Part shown: positions 28,494 through 40,337 of the stretch, piece after piece
Position numbering within the stretch: the first letter of the stretch is position 1
Layout of the letters: each line of letters opens with the position of its first letter
Assembly (NCBI RefSeq): GCF_037042905.1
Contig: NC_087253.1
Location: 14,523,001 to 14,587,000, forward strand
Direction: 5' to 3'
Origin: Lytechinus pictus
Taxonomy: Eukaryota; Echinodermata; Echinoidea; Temnopleuroida; Toxopneustidae
DNA: 64,000 nucleotides
Translations under genes and position numbers: made by a program
Notes under the pieces: model-generated
Seen by the model: only the letters and a program-made list of their open reading frames with translations
Databases searched by the model: none
What the model was told of the DNA's origin: nothing

Positions 28494-30788
28494 ATGTCAG
28501 GCTTCAAGGCCAAGCACCAAGCACTGCAGATTCTGCAGCGTCTGGCATCTGGTGAAAAGCTTCCAGGCAAGGAGAGAAACCCAACTTTCTCACCTCGGAA
28601 ACCGGGCATCAGGAACTCAGATGATATCCTCAAGGAAAAGTACAATGAACTTGCCGAGCTGGTGGCCCTACAGCGCCTTGAAAAGCAGGCAGTGTCATCT
28701 TTGCAGAAGATGTATGTCAGTCCGCCGAAAGGGGAGAGGAGATCTCGGAGGAGAAGAAGGGATGGAGAAACGAGGACAAAGAGGAAGGAGGATGGTGAAA
28801 GGGAAGGCTCAAAGAAGCAGAGGCCAATGTCTGCTTCATCCACATCGTCCTATTCATCTTCTGCATCATTTGCCTCAAGGGCATCCTCAATGTCAAATTC
28901 TTCGAGGTCATCCTCAATGTCAAATTCATCTAGGTCATCTTCAATGTCATCTAGGTCAAATGTATCAAGATCATCTGCTTCATCAAATACTTCAAGGGCA
29001 TCCACAATGTCAAATTCCTCAAGGGCATCTACAAGGTCAAAGTCATCATCTACTCCAAAACCAGTTGAGAGGCACTTTGTCACCATCGTAGAGGAGGAAG
29101 AGGAAGAGGAAGTTGTGAATCAAGATGACATCAAGGAAAGACAGGTCGTCCAGTTTGACAAAGACCTAGCTCAAGAAAACAAGGAGGAAGCCGAGCGCAA
29201 GAAGGAGGCCTCAAAACGTAGAAGGCAGGTTTCGTTTGTCCTGGAAACGCAGGAAAAGAGTAGTGATGATGATGACGATATGGATGATGAAGAAGAGAGT
29301 GTTTCTGATGAAGATGAGAGATATGTCCCTGGAGAGGAGAGTTTGTCTCCTTCTAGGTCGCAGGGTAATGATAGAAGGCGTGATAATGCAGGTGATCCAA
29401 CACCTCGTTACATTGAGATTGAGGACAGTATACTGAGGGAGATTCTCAGTCCAAGGTCTCCTCGTCGTGGTTTTAAGTTATCACAGAAGTCAGAGGACAG
29501 ATCACCATCCAGGGATAGATCGAAATCACCCCAGCGGAAAGCACGTAGTCCATCCCCGAAGAGGGCATGGGAAGTACCAAACACTTTACCGCTTCCCCCA
29601 AGACCTGTCAAAGACATAAAACCTTGTGATCATAAGTTGAGCGACACCGACAATCCTGAAATAAAGAAGTGGCTGCGTCACAAGAATGCTCTGATTCGAC
29701 GGGAGAGGAAGGCAGAGTTGCAGAAAGAGAGGGAGAAGCAAAGATCTGCAGAGGCATCCAGTCAGAAACGAGTTGAAAGACTTGTGGAATCTGAAGAATT
29801 CTACGATACTTGGATGAAGCAGAAGAAAAAAGACCTGAGGAGGAAGCACAGAGATGAACGTCGTCTTGCCAAAGAGGAAAGGAGGAGACAAGAAGAAGAA
29901 AGGGCTAGAAGAGAAAAGCTATTCCAGGAAAAGATCCGCATGTCTGTTGCTTCTTTTGGTGAGAGAGTCCCGACACCAAGAAAAGAGAAACAAGCAAGGA
30001 AGCAGTCTGGGAAATCCAGTGGTGAAGACAACAGTCCCAAGACCAAATTAAATATTAGAAAAGCGAAAGACAAGGGTACGGAAAATGATGGACAGCAGAG
30101 ATTTCCATCTTCGAATCCTTTCAAGGGAGTGACGTATGATGAATGGATGAAGCAAAAGATGAAGCAAGATGAGATGAACAAAAAGGAGGAAAGACAAAAG
30201 AAAAAGATTGATCCTGACTTGGAGGACATCATCCCACAGGTTGCTAAAGAAAGGATTGACAGAGCCAAGATTGGGAAGGGGAGAAGGGTCAGCAGTGCTT
30301 TTGGAAAGGAGAAGGATGAGAGACCGGAATGCGATCGTGCTGCAACCGAAAAGACTGATGCGCCAAAACCTTACAGGTGGTCCAACGATTCTACAAGCAC
30401 CTCTGATAAACATTCCAAACAAAGCAGTGCACATGGCAAAGTGGGGCTTCACAGACCATCCACTGCTAAAAATCACCTCCGCAATGCACCCCACCAAGAG
30501 AGGGCACCATCGGCCAATCTTGGCAAGGTTCAAGGTCCCAGAGTCTTTTCGCCCTCTTTCGCCCGTCCAGAGCCGCAGGGAAGTGAGAGTAACGATGATC
30601 ATTCAGAACATAATGGAAATAAGGGTAAGCCAATACTGCATAGAAACACGGCTGGTAAGAATGATAAGGTTGGCAATCAAAATGAAGAAGGGTGTGTCTG
30701 GGAAAAGGCTTTGGTGAAAGCAAACCCTGCACAGCCAGTTGCAGATCCTGAAGACTTATCAATCTTTTTAACAGAATTTGATGGGTAG
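28494..30788 (+). CDS. Ser-rich charged coiled-coil protein with paired WMKQK motifs
   Basis: A long pyrimidine tract and TATTAG acceptor place the exon start at 28462; the first in-frame ATG is 28494, giving 764 residues to TAG at 30788. The frame stays open back to the acceptor (GTSSEESTLYT), so translation may start in an earlier exon. In order: a basic N-terminus, a Ser-rich repeat (about residues 114-187), an acidic segment, RSPSRDRSKSP-type phosphosites, then a highly charged helix (about 400-500) with YDTWMKQKKK (about 437) and a second block with YDEWMKQKMK (about 548). Paired [FY]xxWxxxK motifs in a charged helix occur in microtubule-binding ciliary/sperm proteins such as CCDC181, CCDC34 and MAP9; the exact family is uncertain. 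No enzyme domain. Confidence 0.88.
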   Translation: MSGFKAKHQALQILQRLASGEKLPGKERNPTFSPRKPGIRNSDDILKEKYNELAELVALQRLEKQAVSSLQKMYVSPPKGERRSRRRRRDGETRTKRKEDGEREGSKKQRPMSASSTSSYSSSASFASRASSMSNSSRSSSMSNSSRSSSMSSRSNVSRSSASSNTSRASTMSNSSRASTRSKSSSTPKPVERHFVTIVEEEEEEEVVNQDDIKERQVVQFDKDLAQENKEEAERKKEASKRRRQVSFVLETQEKSSDDDDDMDDEEESVSDEDERYVPGEESLSPSRSQGNDRRRDNAGDPTPRYIEIEDSILREILSPRSPRRGFKLSQKSEDRSPSRDRSKSPQRKARSPSPKRAWEVPNTLPLPPRPVKDIKPCDHKLSDTDNPEIKKWLRHKNALIRRERKAELQKEREKQRSAEASSQKRVERLVESEEFYDTWMKQKKKDLRRKHRDERRLAKEERRRQEEERARREKLFQEKIRMSVASFGERVPTPRKEKQARKQSGKSSGEDNSPKTKLNIRKAKDKGTENDGQQRFPSSNPFKGVTYDEWMKQKMKQDEMNKKEERQKKKIDPDLEDIIPQVAKERIDRAKIGKGRRVSSAFGKEKDERPECDRAATEKTDAPKPYRWSNDSTSTSDKHSKQSSAHGKVGLHRPSTAKNHLRNAPHQERAPSANLGKVQGPRVFSPSFARPEPQGSESNDDHSEHNGNKGKPILHRNTAGKNDKVGNQNEEGCVWEKALVKANPAQPVADPEDLSIFLTEFDG
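28836..29055 (+). repeat. In-frame minisatellite encoding the Ser-rich tract
   Basis: Units built on TCAATGTCAAATTC(A/T)TC and AGGTCATC repeat and encode SSMSNSSR / SRASTMSN variants. Copy-number differences would change protein length in steps without shifting the frame. Confidence 0.75.
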
Positions 30789-30891
30789 TTAGACATAAGG
30801 TTTTACTCCACTATTATTAAACCAGAATGTTTCAATTGCATGTATGGCTTGTCCTTGAGCAACAAAAAAAGAGTTGTATTTAATATGCCTA

Positions 30892-31051
30892 GACCCTGTT
30901 GCATAAACATTACTTGTATAGTAACCTTGCCATCCAAAGGTAATTTTCTTGAAATCCTTGAATTTAATTGGCTGCTTACCATTGTTACCATGGTAGTTAC
31001 CATTGGATTGCAAAGTTACTATAAATAATAATTTTTATGCAATGGGGCCCT
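30892..31051. mobile_element. MITE in the 3' UTR of the coiled-coil gene
   Basis: The left GACCCTGTTGCATAAA and AGTAACCTTGCCAT mirror the right GTTACTATAAATAATAA and TTTATGCAATGGGGCCC. It sits just before the poly(A) signals, so the mature transcript probably contains it. Confidence 0.65.
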
Positions 31052-31096
31052 GGTTTGTCATGTTCAGTAACAAAAGGCAAAATATTTCTATATTAA

Positions 31097-31110
31097 AATA
31101 AATGAATAAA
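31097..31110 (+). terminator. Two AATAAA poly(A) signals for the coiled-coil gene
   Basis: AATAAA at 31097-31102 and 31105-31110, about 310-320 bases after the stop codon on the coding strand. Confidence 0.5.
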
Positions 31111-31747
31111 TTGCTCCTTATGACAATTTGTTATTGTCAATGAATTGTTTTCCACTATAGAGCTCAGTTTTAATATGATCAGGAAATATGAATATTTGTA
31201 GCTCTTCCACGATTTGTAAATTACACTCGGCCTTTATACCAAATTGCACCATGATACGCAAATTAAGGGACAATCATACTTTCAGTACAAAGCTTTGAGT
31301 ATTTAGAAGCACATATTATGCAGAACTGAAATTACAAGTACAAGGGTTTTTTTTTTTTTGAAAATTATCCTAATTGCAATGCCCTTTCACAACATCACTC
31401 AATTCTTTCCATTAAATTTTTTTTTTGCATTTTAATGAGGATTAAAAAGGAAAAAAGTATAAGAGGGATGCATTTTTATGAAAAAACAAGATGTAGGGAA
31501 TTTCACTTTCATGGGAAGAGCATTGGAGGTTGGGGCGGGGGGTGGACTATGAGAGATCATTGCGGAGGATAAACAGAGAGTACTTCAAAGTGAACATGTG
31601 TCCTGTGTAACAACCAAGCATTTATTGGTGTTATTGTAGTACTCATTATCGTATTCAGGCTTTGTAATCAAAGGATTATTTTGTGAAAATATAAGCTCGC
31701 ATTACACCAACCCAGCATATTTGGAAAAAAATGAAATATCTTACTTA
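31111..31747. other. Intergenic, nothing recognised
   Basis: AT-rich with poly-T runs. No gene signal. Confidence 0.4.
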
Positions 31748-32026
31748 CTGTAATAATAATAATATAGGGTATTTATATTGCGCACATATCCACCTTGTTA
31801 GGTGCTCAAGGCGCTCCTATATTACCCGGCTAAGCTAGGCGTTCATAGCGCACACAGCTTTTTAAGGAATTACTTCCTACCGGTACCCATTTACCTCACC
31901 TGGGTTGAGTGCAGCACACTGTGGATCAGTTTCTTGCTGAAGAAAATTACGCCATGGCTGGGATTCGAACCCACGACCCTCTGTTTCAAAGTCCGAAGAC
32001 TAATCCACTGGGCCACAACACTCCAC
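31748..32026 (-). repeat. tRNA-derived SINE, full length
   Basis: On the minus strand: a tRNA-like head (TGGCCCAGTGGATTAG as A box, GTGGGTTCGAATCCC as B box), a body (ACTCAACCCAGGTGAGGTAA, CCTAGCTTAGCCGGG), and the tail TTGAGCACCTAACAAGGTGG then GTGCGCAATATAAATA ending in an ATT repeat. It is a complete SINE layout. The head lacks a sound acceptor stem, so this is not a tRNA gene. Confidence 0.85.
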
Positions 32027-34640
32027 TGTATGAGAACAGGGAGTCTACCCAACTTGGTTACAGTACAGTTCTTGTAGAAACAAACTCTACTCTGTAAAGG
32101 TAAAGGTTTACTTGAAACTACTGTATGTTTCTACCGGGCTTTGTAGAAACACTGGTCTGGCTGTAAATTATCAACAACGCTTTCACATCGCATTAAAATT
32201 TTAATTTTGTGAATAATTTCACCTTGAAGTCTATGAAAATGCAGTGATAGCACATCATTTTTGCAGATTTATAGTACATGGACATTGTCATGTATATCTT
32301 GTTTTGATATCTACTTGGATGGCATCAGTGTTGTACTTGTATTGTATATTATGAGAATAGGGATTCTAGCTAGCCAACTTTGTTACAGTACAATTGTGTA
32401 ACAACATTGGATAATGCTATAATTTCTTTGCCCTGCCCTTACCGAACGAATCATTGTGTTGATTGATACCTAATTTAAATGGTTACAGCTTCTTTTCCCA
32501 AAAGTTAGTTATACAGTTTTGATTTTTTAATACTCCGAAGGTTCAATACTCTGAAGTTACGTTTGTCTGAAGTTTTGTTAAATCAGACAGTTTGTTATTC
32601 TGAAAATGAACTTAGATTTGATAATCCGAAACTTGGTTAATCCAAAAACAAATTTTGAAGTTCTGATAGTGAGAAAATAAGTTATCTTTGTAATTGTTTC
32701 ATTTTCAGATTATTGAGCCTTGGGAATAAGAACTCTTAATTCATTTTTGATTATTAATCAACTTTATTTTATCATTGGATTATCAAACCTTCAGAATAAT
32801 AAACCCTATTTTATTTTCAGATGAACCTTAGAATAACAGGCCTGCATAATAATGCCACCAATTTTTAATGAATGAATCCTTTTTCTTCATCTGGCCATAT
32901 GAAATTTGTGTTTTTCAAATGATTCAATCCTAAAAAGCGGATTAGTCATAAACTTTATCACGACTGATCCCATTATTATGTCGCTTTAATCCATTTCCAC
33001 ACATGGCCAGTGATCAATTTTGAAGTATTTATTGGAGATGAACAAGATGTTTTGTCATGTAATGATGTGACATTTATGATAGAAAATAGATTCTATTTTT
33101 GTGAAATGTATAATACAGTAGATTGTTTTATGAAATAATAAAAGTGAAACATGTTTGAAAAGTACAATATGAATTTCAAAGCCAATCATCATTGGTATTA
33201 ACTTCTTATAATAATATTTAAACTTGATATTAGTGAATTGAATTCATTTATTTCCACATTACGAAAAAAAATAATTCATATACCGGGATATTCAACTTTT
33301 CAAGAAGTTAGAGAATTTTACAGTATGATATGTAGGCAGCTAGAAAATATCAAAATATATTATTTTTGTTAATGCAGCCACTGAACAAAAATAAAATAGT
33401 GCTTTCATACAGGTATTTCATCTTGCAATAGGAAACAATGAAGTTTGTATTTTTACTAATATAATGTGTTGTAAAATTTTGTACAAAATTGTGTCATAGT
33501 TTGTGCAATCTCAGGTAGTAATTTTTTAGCTTGAAGCAAAATGTTTGTTGTGTTCATAATCAAAATGTTAAATCTCTGTAACATCTTTTTTATTTTCCTC
33601 TCAGAGTACAATTGTGCAGTGTTGAATTAAAATGTGTACTGCACAAATCATGTGATATGTATCAAATTGTTCACAGCAAAAAATAGAAGTCAAACATATA
33701 TGCAAAATTAATACTGTACGTGTCAACCTACATGTAACCCCATAGTGAAAAGAGTAAAAGAAATATTGCTTATATATCAAAGGTTTAATTCAAGTTCTAA
33801 TCAGATCTACTTTTTATTTTGGTTGAAACATTATATTGATTAAATAATATATGTTCAAAGAGAATAAAGGGGTTCTGTGACACTGTAAAGTTATTGAATT
33901 ATTCAACAGTTGGTTTTTTTTTTTTTTTTTAACTCCTCTGCATATTGGGGACTCCCAGAGTCTAGTTTGTGTAATATATGTTTAGTTTGCAGACAATTTC
34001 CATGCATAATTCTTTATTATATGTTTGAAATACATTCCATTTTATAATCTGCCTTTACTTTAATTTTTATTAATGCATGTGCCAAGTCTTTCTGATTATT
34101 TTTCTGCTGAAATAGACAGCTCTATGTTGTGCATGAGGTTTGCTACTTTGAAAAGTAGAGTGCATTTAATTATGTTGTAAAAAGAAATGATTTCTAGCAT
34201 TATTAGAAAGAAAATTGTATGCAGTTTGTATGGTCCAGGTCTTGTGTTCCAGAGTTGCAATTGACTGGATTGAATTAAACTACATGTATGGTCGCCTTAT
34301 TGAGTTTTATGACGTTACTCCGACATTTTATATTTCAATGGGTAAAAAGTCACACACCAAAGCTTTGAAATCAGGATTTTTCTCATTTGTTTGACGTTGT
34401 ATATACAAGGGTGACTGGAGTACTTGAGCATTGTATTATTGAAATTCGAAATGAATTGGGATTAATTGCAATTCTCAGTTAGATAGGGCTAGGAATATGA
34501 TTATGGACCTTGATTGTGAATCAATGTGTAGTTGGCTTATTAAAATATTTAGCTTTTACAAATGGATTTTATTGTCATTTCTAATACCTGCTAGTAATTT
34601 GTGACTTCTTTTTCAATTTGGTGCAGGGTACATGTAGACT
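32027..34640. other. Long AT-rich intergenic stretch
   Basis: No coding frame. A block at 32520-32860 repeats TACTCCGAAGGTTCAATA-like and ATTATCAAACCTTCAGAATAA-like words in both orientations, probably a decayed fold-back element. The rest is unique-looking AT-rich DNA with poly-T runs near 33915. Confidence 0.4.
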
Positions 34641-34644
34641 AGTC

Positions 34645-35115
34645 AGACTCGAATGATGACAGTGATGGTGGTGGTAGTGATGATGATGGTGGTGGTGATG
34701 GTGGTGGTGATTATGATGGTAGTGATAGTGGCTGTGATGGTTGTGGTGGTAGTGATGATGATGGTGGTGGTGGTGGCCATTGGCGGCGGAAGCCAAAAAT
34801 TTGAGGGGGGACACAGGAAACAAAATTGACAAGCCAAAAAAACAAAAAAAAGGTTATCAAACAAAATTTCAGGGAGGGACTACCAAAATTTTTTGACAAG
34901 CAAAAAAAAATAAAAAATTTAGGGGGGATCGTCCCCCCACCTCAAATTTAGGGGGGACATGTCCCCCCCGCTTCCGCCACCTATGGTGGTGGCAGTGATA
35001 GTGATAATGGTTGTGGTAGAAGTGATGGTGGTTGATATGATGGTGGTGGTGATCGTGGCAGTAATGTTGATGATGATAATAATGGTGGTGGTATAGTGAG
35101 GATGATGATGATGAA
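34645..35115. repeat. GGT/GAT minisatellite interrupted by a MITE
   Basis: Runs of GGTGGTGAT and GATGATGG flank the MITE at 34774-34985 on both sides. His-rich and Thr-rich frames on the other strand come from the repeat and are not genes. Confidence 0.9.
34774..34985. mobile_element. Small MITE inserted in the GGT array
   Basis: The ends CATTGGCGGCGGAAGC and GCTTCCGCCACCTATG are inverted. The right part has GGGGGACATGTCCCCCC. The surrounding GGT repeat resumes directly after it, which shows the insertion is younger than the array. Confidence 0.75.
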
Positions 35116-35283
35116 TATGGGGGCTGTTCGGATATCACATCACCAATTAGAAACTTCCACAAATGGGCAAAAAATCCATAAAAAATGTACATCCAAACCC
35201 CTATATATGGGACCTTCATGAAATTTTCTGTCCCTGATTTCTTGTTCTTTTGGCGGTCTGTAATGTTCTCAAATAATAACAAC

Positions 35284-35347
35284 GCGCCTTGGAATAGAAT
35301 ATTTCTAGATAGATGGCGCTATATAAATGCCTATTATTATTATTATT
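35284..35347 (+). repeat. 5'-truncated SINE tail
   Basis: GCGCCTTGGAATAGA, GATGGCGCTATATAAATGCC and a TATTATTATTATT tail match the 3' end of the SINE at 31748-32026, in the opposite orientation. Confidence 0.65.
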
Positions 35348-37282
35348 AAATGACCATGACTTGGTCAGTTTATGAAGTGAAGTAAGACTTGAGAAAAATG
35401 GGAGTCATATTTACAAAAAGGTTGATAATTTTATGGAATTGCCCAAATTCATAACTCGCATATTCATTGAAAGTATTTTGAAATTGTTCTGCTTTTATCA
35501 AAATCAGTTCATCGCCAGCGTGAACTTCCCCTTTAAGCTTAACTTTAGACACAAAGAGCCACTTGATGTCAAGTTGCTTGATAAGAGACTTACATGTATA
35601 TATTAAAAAAGTTGCTTAAAATATGCAGACATGCCAACCATTCCCTTTATAGAGTATTTGTTCGTCTTTTTTGCTATAAATACACCAATACTTTTTTTGT
35701 ATGATTTGTTACTGTTTTTTAAATTTCTGATCATGGAGTATGTATTATACACAGCGCGTGACACTAGTGCCGGTCCGACAGTCCCAGACCGGTAAAAATC
35801 ACGGTCAGGCCAGTAACTTGTTGCATGAAAAGAACAAGTAAACTCTCTTGCCTACAATTAAGCACATGTTTAAAAGGGTAAATTTTCAAGTAGAGTCATT
35901 TTACATGCTTTTTCACCGATCTCACTACAACAGGCTGGCGATTTTACGTTGAGACAAATTTTTAAGAATACTCTTTTGTAAAAAATACTTTTTTTTCCTT
36001 GTAACAATAGTTTTTGGGGTTGTGGAAGGTTGGCTGGCCTGAATATGGGACAAACATATTAACATGGTAATGAAGGTTATAGTGATATTCATTAGAGAAT
36101 GACTGCATTACAGATTTCTAACATTTAAATTTAGTGACATCACATGCAAGCGATTGCCCTCAATGCCATATCAATGCCTTACCATACACGAACCAGCTGG
36201 AGATCTCCGGGATGAGCGAAGGAAGAAGAATAAGGTACTGAACCATTTTCTCAGAAAATAAATGTTATGATGGTGATGATGATAAAAACAAGTTTCATCT
36301 GTGCATTCACTGACACATTATTTCATCCCTGCTTTTCTATTAAAAAGGTATATCTAATCATTTTTAATTTTTTTAATTAAATGCTAAAAGGTAGCTATTT
36401 TCAAAAAAGTTATAACATTCAATTTTTGGGAGCTGCTTGAATTCAATGTTACAAAATCTTAATGAAAATCCATAATATTGTTCAATTTACTGGAAATTTC
36501 TGAAATGTAGTCGACATGGGCTTCCTGTCGAATATAAATAAATAACAATGGAATTACACAATTTTAATAGTTTCAGTCACTTCACATTCAATGTGATATT
36601 TAATGTGTTTGGGACACTTGCCCTCTCATAATATACATTATACAGGTCTGTAATATTTCACTACATAAATCATTTGAAATGATACATCGACACAGCTTTT
36701 CTAAGAAAAACAAATTTAATACAACAGACATTGAAATAGGGATACCTAGGTCCCTCGTGATAATTCAATTCAGCTACAATATGGGATAAAGATTGTACAA
36801 TATATTATGCATTCGACATGCAGATGACTTATAGTTTCTTTTCAAAATTTAGTATTTCAAGTAACTATACACAGATGTGGCAGTAATACACATGCTACCC
36901 ATTTTGAGCAATTTCATGCATGTGTGAATAGCATAGAATAATCCTAAATAATCTTATTCTTTGATTTCACTGCAGTCTTTTTTTTTTTTATTAAAATATT
37001 CTTTAAATTTATGGTCTTATTTTCCTTTCCAATAATGTTTTTGAATACCCAAGCTTTCCAAACTAAATACCCAACAAACATTATCTGGGGGTGTCTCACA
37101 AAGATTTAAGTATGAATTTCTGACAAATTTCTGTAGCGCAATAAGTTTATCATTACTGTACTATGCTTTTAAGTAAAAAAAATTAATAAATTCTTGGATA
37201 TTCAGGGGAAACAGCCGATTCATCATTCTGGTTTAAATTTGGTAGAGTAATAAATGGGCTCCATAAAAAATCCCTCTCTCTA
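35348..37282. other. Intergenic, little recognised
   Basis: AT-rich. GGGGGTGTCTCACAAAGATTTAAGTATGA at 37087-37115 is one end of the MITE family seen intact at 54172-54381. No gene found. Confidence 0.45.
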
Positions 37283-37284
37283 GT

Positions 37285-38283
37285 ATACAAATAGCGAATA
37301 GGCATGAGTGCGATGGTGCGAGATTTTGCATGAGGTGAAAGAAAGATGCTCTATTCAACGAGGCGTGAGCCGAGTTGAATAGAGCGTTTCTTTCTTTCAC
37401 CGAATGCGAAATCTCGCACCATTGCACGAATAAGAATATTCGCTATTTGTGTTGTACAACGCCTCGGAATTTAGCGAAAATATGAAAAAACAAAGAGTTT
37501 ATCCCTATAGTAATCTATGAAAAGGGAGCAAAAATACCGAAAGCAGAAAGCAAAATCCCACAAGCGCACATGACCTTGGGCAGCCTTGCGCATTTAGCCA
37601 GCTGGCTTATACGCGTATTGTTCATTTTTACCGAGCGCAATGAATTATATCGTATTGTGACGTCACCTCCTAAAGCCGTGCAACGGTACATTTTGGACGG
37701 TACATTTTGGATGGTACGTCTTTTGTGCAACGGTACGAATGTTTGACATTCAGCCTCCCATTTGCTCGCGTACAATATACAAATAGCGAATAGGCATGAG
37801 TGCGATGGTGCGAGATTTCGCATGAGGTGAAAGAAAGATGCTCTATTCAACGAGGCGTGAGCCGAGTTGAATAGAGCGTTTCTTTCTTTCACCGAATGCG
37901 AAATCTCGCACCATTGCACGAATAAGAATATTCGCTATTTGTGTTGTACAACGCCTCGGAATTTATCGAAAATATGAAAAAACAAAGAGTTTATCCCTAT
38001 AGTAATCTATGAAAAGGGAGCAAAAATACCGAAAGCAGAAAGCAAAATCCCACAAGCGCACATGACCTTGGGCAGCCTTGCGCACATGACCTTGGGCAGC
38101 CTTGCGCATTTAGCCAGCAGGCTTATACGCGTATTGTTCATTTTTACTGAGCGCAATGAATTAAATTGTATTGTGACGTCACCTCCTAAAGCCGTGCAAC
38201 GGTACATTTTGGATGGTACGTCTTTTGTGCAACGGTACGAATGTTTGACATTCAGCCTCCCATTTGCTCGCGTACAACAAGCT
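37285..38283. repeat. Tandem duplication (492-bp offset) of a palindromic element
   Basis: Two nearly identical units start at 37285 and 37777 with ATACAAATAGCGAATAGGCA. Each contains a 170-bp fold-back (GCGAATA...TATTCGC, TGGTGCGAGATTT...AAATCTCGCACCA, GCTCTATTCAAC...GTTGAATAGAGC) and a right half with CGGTACATTTTGGA. Unit 2 carries an extra internal copy of CGCACATGACCTTGGGCAGC, and unit 1 an extra ACATTTTGGACGGT step. The identical peptides from both copies are by-products. Confidence 0.88.
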
Positions 38284-38595
38284 AAGTAGGCGTTGTACAA
38301 TATAAAAAGATTTGCATACTATGGATCCCTCCTCTGATAATGCACATATATTTCATTACATGAGGCACTGGACAACTATCAAACCATTTGTCTCTTAGTG
38401 TTTCTAGTTTGGCTCATTCAAAAATTAAACTTCTAAAATGGCTCATTAAATGCATTCTGGTACATCTTAGTAGAGCGGATTAGCCGAACAATTGTGCAAA
38501 TTATGACTAAAGCATGAAACTTTCACAAGTATTAGTATATGCCGTAAGATTTATTTTAAAGATGGGAGGTAAATTTTTAAATGCCATTTTCGGCC

Positions 38596-40337
38596 GTTGC
38601 CATGGCAACGGATTAATTTCTCCAAAACAACATACATTCCCATGTAAATGGTAAATAAACATGATATAGATGACCAAAATGATAATTTTCAGGCTCCCGA
38701 TTGAATACATATGAAATTTAGAAATATTCAAGATCATCAAGATAGTTCCAATTGGTCCGTTGCCATGGCAACGGCTTGTTTTTCCCCAGAAAAATAAAAA
38801 TATTTGTTTGAAAAACCTTGTAGAATATGATTTATCTTTAATTTCCCCTAATTTTACAGTGCTTAATAAAGATATTTTGGTTGCTAAATGTGTAAATTAC
38901 ATCTCAAGCCATTGCCATGGCAACCAAATATAATCTAGTTTACAAAAATAACATGGTTGACAAGACAATGGACAGGTAGAAAATACAAGTGGAATTAACT
39001 TAATATGTATGCTTAAGTTTTGACCCCCTCATTTGAACAAAAAATACAGAAAGTGTTCTGCAGGAGTTCTTTATAAAGATAAAAAATCATGTTGCCTTGG
39101 TAAAGCTTGAATTAAATTGAAAAAGAAACAATTTTGCAAAGGGCCCGTTGCCATGGCAACAGCTTATTTCCCTCTAAAAAGGTAAACATATTGATAAAAA
39201 TGTAGAATACATGTACGATATGATCATCATTCCATTTTCCCAAATTTAAAGGTACTAATCGAGATATGTTTGTGACTAAATTTATAAATATAACATCTTA
39301 AGCCATTGCCATGGCAACCAAATAACATCTAATTTACAAAAATAACATGGTTGACAAGACAATTGACAGGTGGAAAATACAATTGGAATTGACTTAATCT
39401 GTATGCTTAAGATTTGACCCCCTCATTTGAACAAAAAATACAGAAAGTGTTCTGCAGGAGTTCTTTATAACAGATAAAAATCAATGTTGCCTTGGTAAAG
39501 CTTGAATTAAATTTAAAAAGAAACAATTTTGCAAAGGGCCCACTGCCATGGCAACAACCTATTTCCCTCTAGAAAGGTAAAAATATTCATAAAAATGTAG
39601 AATACATGTACGGTTTTTTCATCATTCCATTTTCTCTAATTTTAAGGTACTAATCGAGATATGTTTGTGACTAAATTTATAAATATAACATCTTAAGCCA
39701 TTGTCATGGCAACCAGATAATATCTAATTTGAAAAAAAACCAACAACATAGATGATAAGCTTATGAACAGGTGAACAATATAATAAAAATTAACGTGTAC
39801 ATACGCGTAACGTTTGACCTACTCAAATAATTTAGGGGAAAATAATACAGTCAGTGTTCTTCATGAACTAATTAGAATGATAAACATTGATGTTGCCTTG
39901 GTAATACTTGAATTCAACAACAAATATCAATGTTCCAAATGGCCTGTTGCCATAGCAACGGATCATTTAGTACCAGTTTTGATTTAAAAAGGGACTGTAG
40001 AATTTGATTTTTCTTGCATTTCCCCTAATCTTAGTGTGCTAAACATCGATATGTTTGATGCAAAATGTATAAATAACATCTGAAGCTATTGCCATGGCAA
40101 CCAGATAATATCTAATACAAAAAAAAATAATTGGGATGACAAGATTATGGACAGGTGTAAAATACAATTACAAATAACTCAATATGCGAAAGGTTTGGCC
40201 AGTCATTTAATTTTTGAACAAAAATTTCGGTAAGAGTTCTATATGAGTTCATTAGAATAATAAAATGATGTTGCTTTGGTAATACTTGAATTTAATGATA
40301 AATATTAGTGTTTCAAATGTACCGTTGCCATGGCAAC
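38596..40337. promoter_or_regulatory. Array of X-box palindromes, left arm
   Basis: Exact GTTGCCATGGCAAC at 38596, 38759, 39147 and 40324; GTTGCCATAGCAAC at 39956; one-mismatch forms near 38923, 39305, 39545, 39703 and 40090. The sequence is the symmetric consensus of RFX-bound X-boxes. Function is not shown. Confidence 0.4.

Noticed and set aside
29801..30602. Long minus-strand frames across the coiled-coil exon
   Set aside because: Leu/Ser/Phe-rich mirror of Lys/Glu-rich coding sequence, typical antisense shadow.
34581..35282. His-rich frames on the minus strand
   Set aside because: They come from a GGT/GAT minisatellite read in reverse and run into MITE sequence.
37233..38300. Duplicated Cys/Ser-rich proteins on the minus strand
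   Set aside because: Both copies derive from the tandemly duplicated palindromic element and lack coding character.
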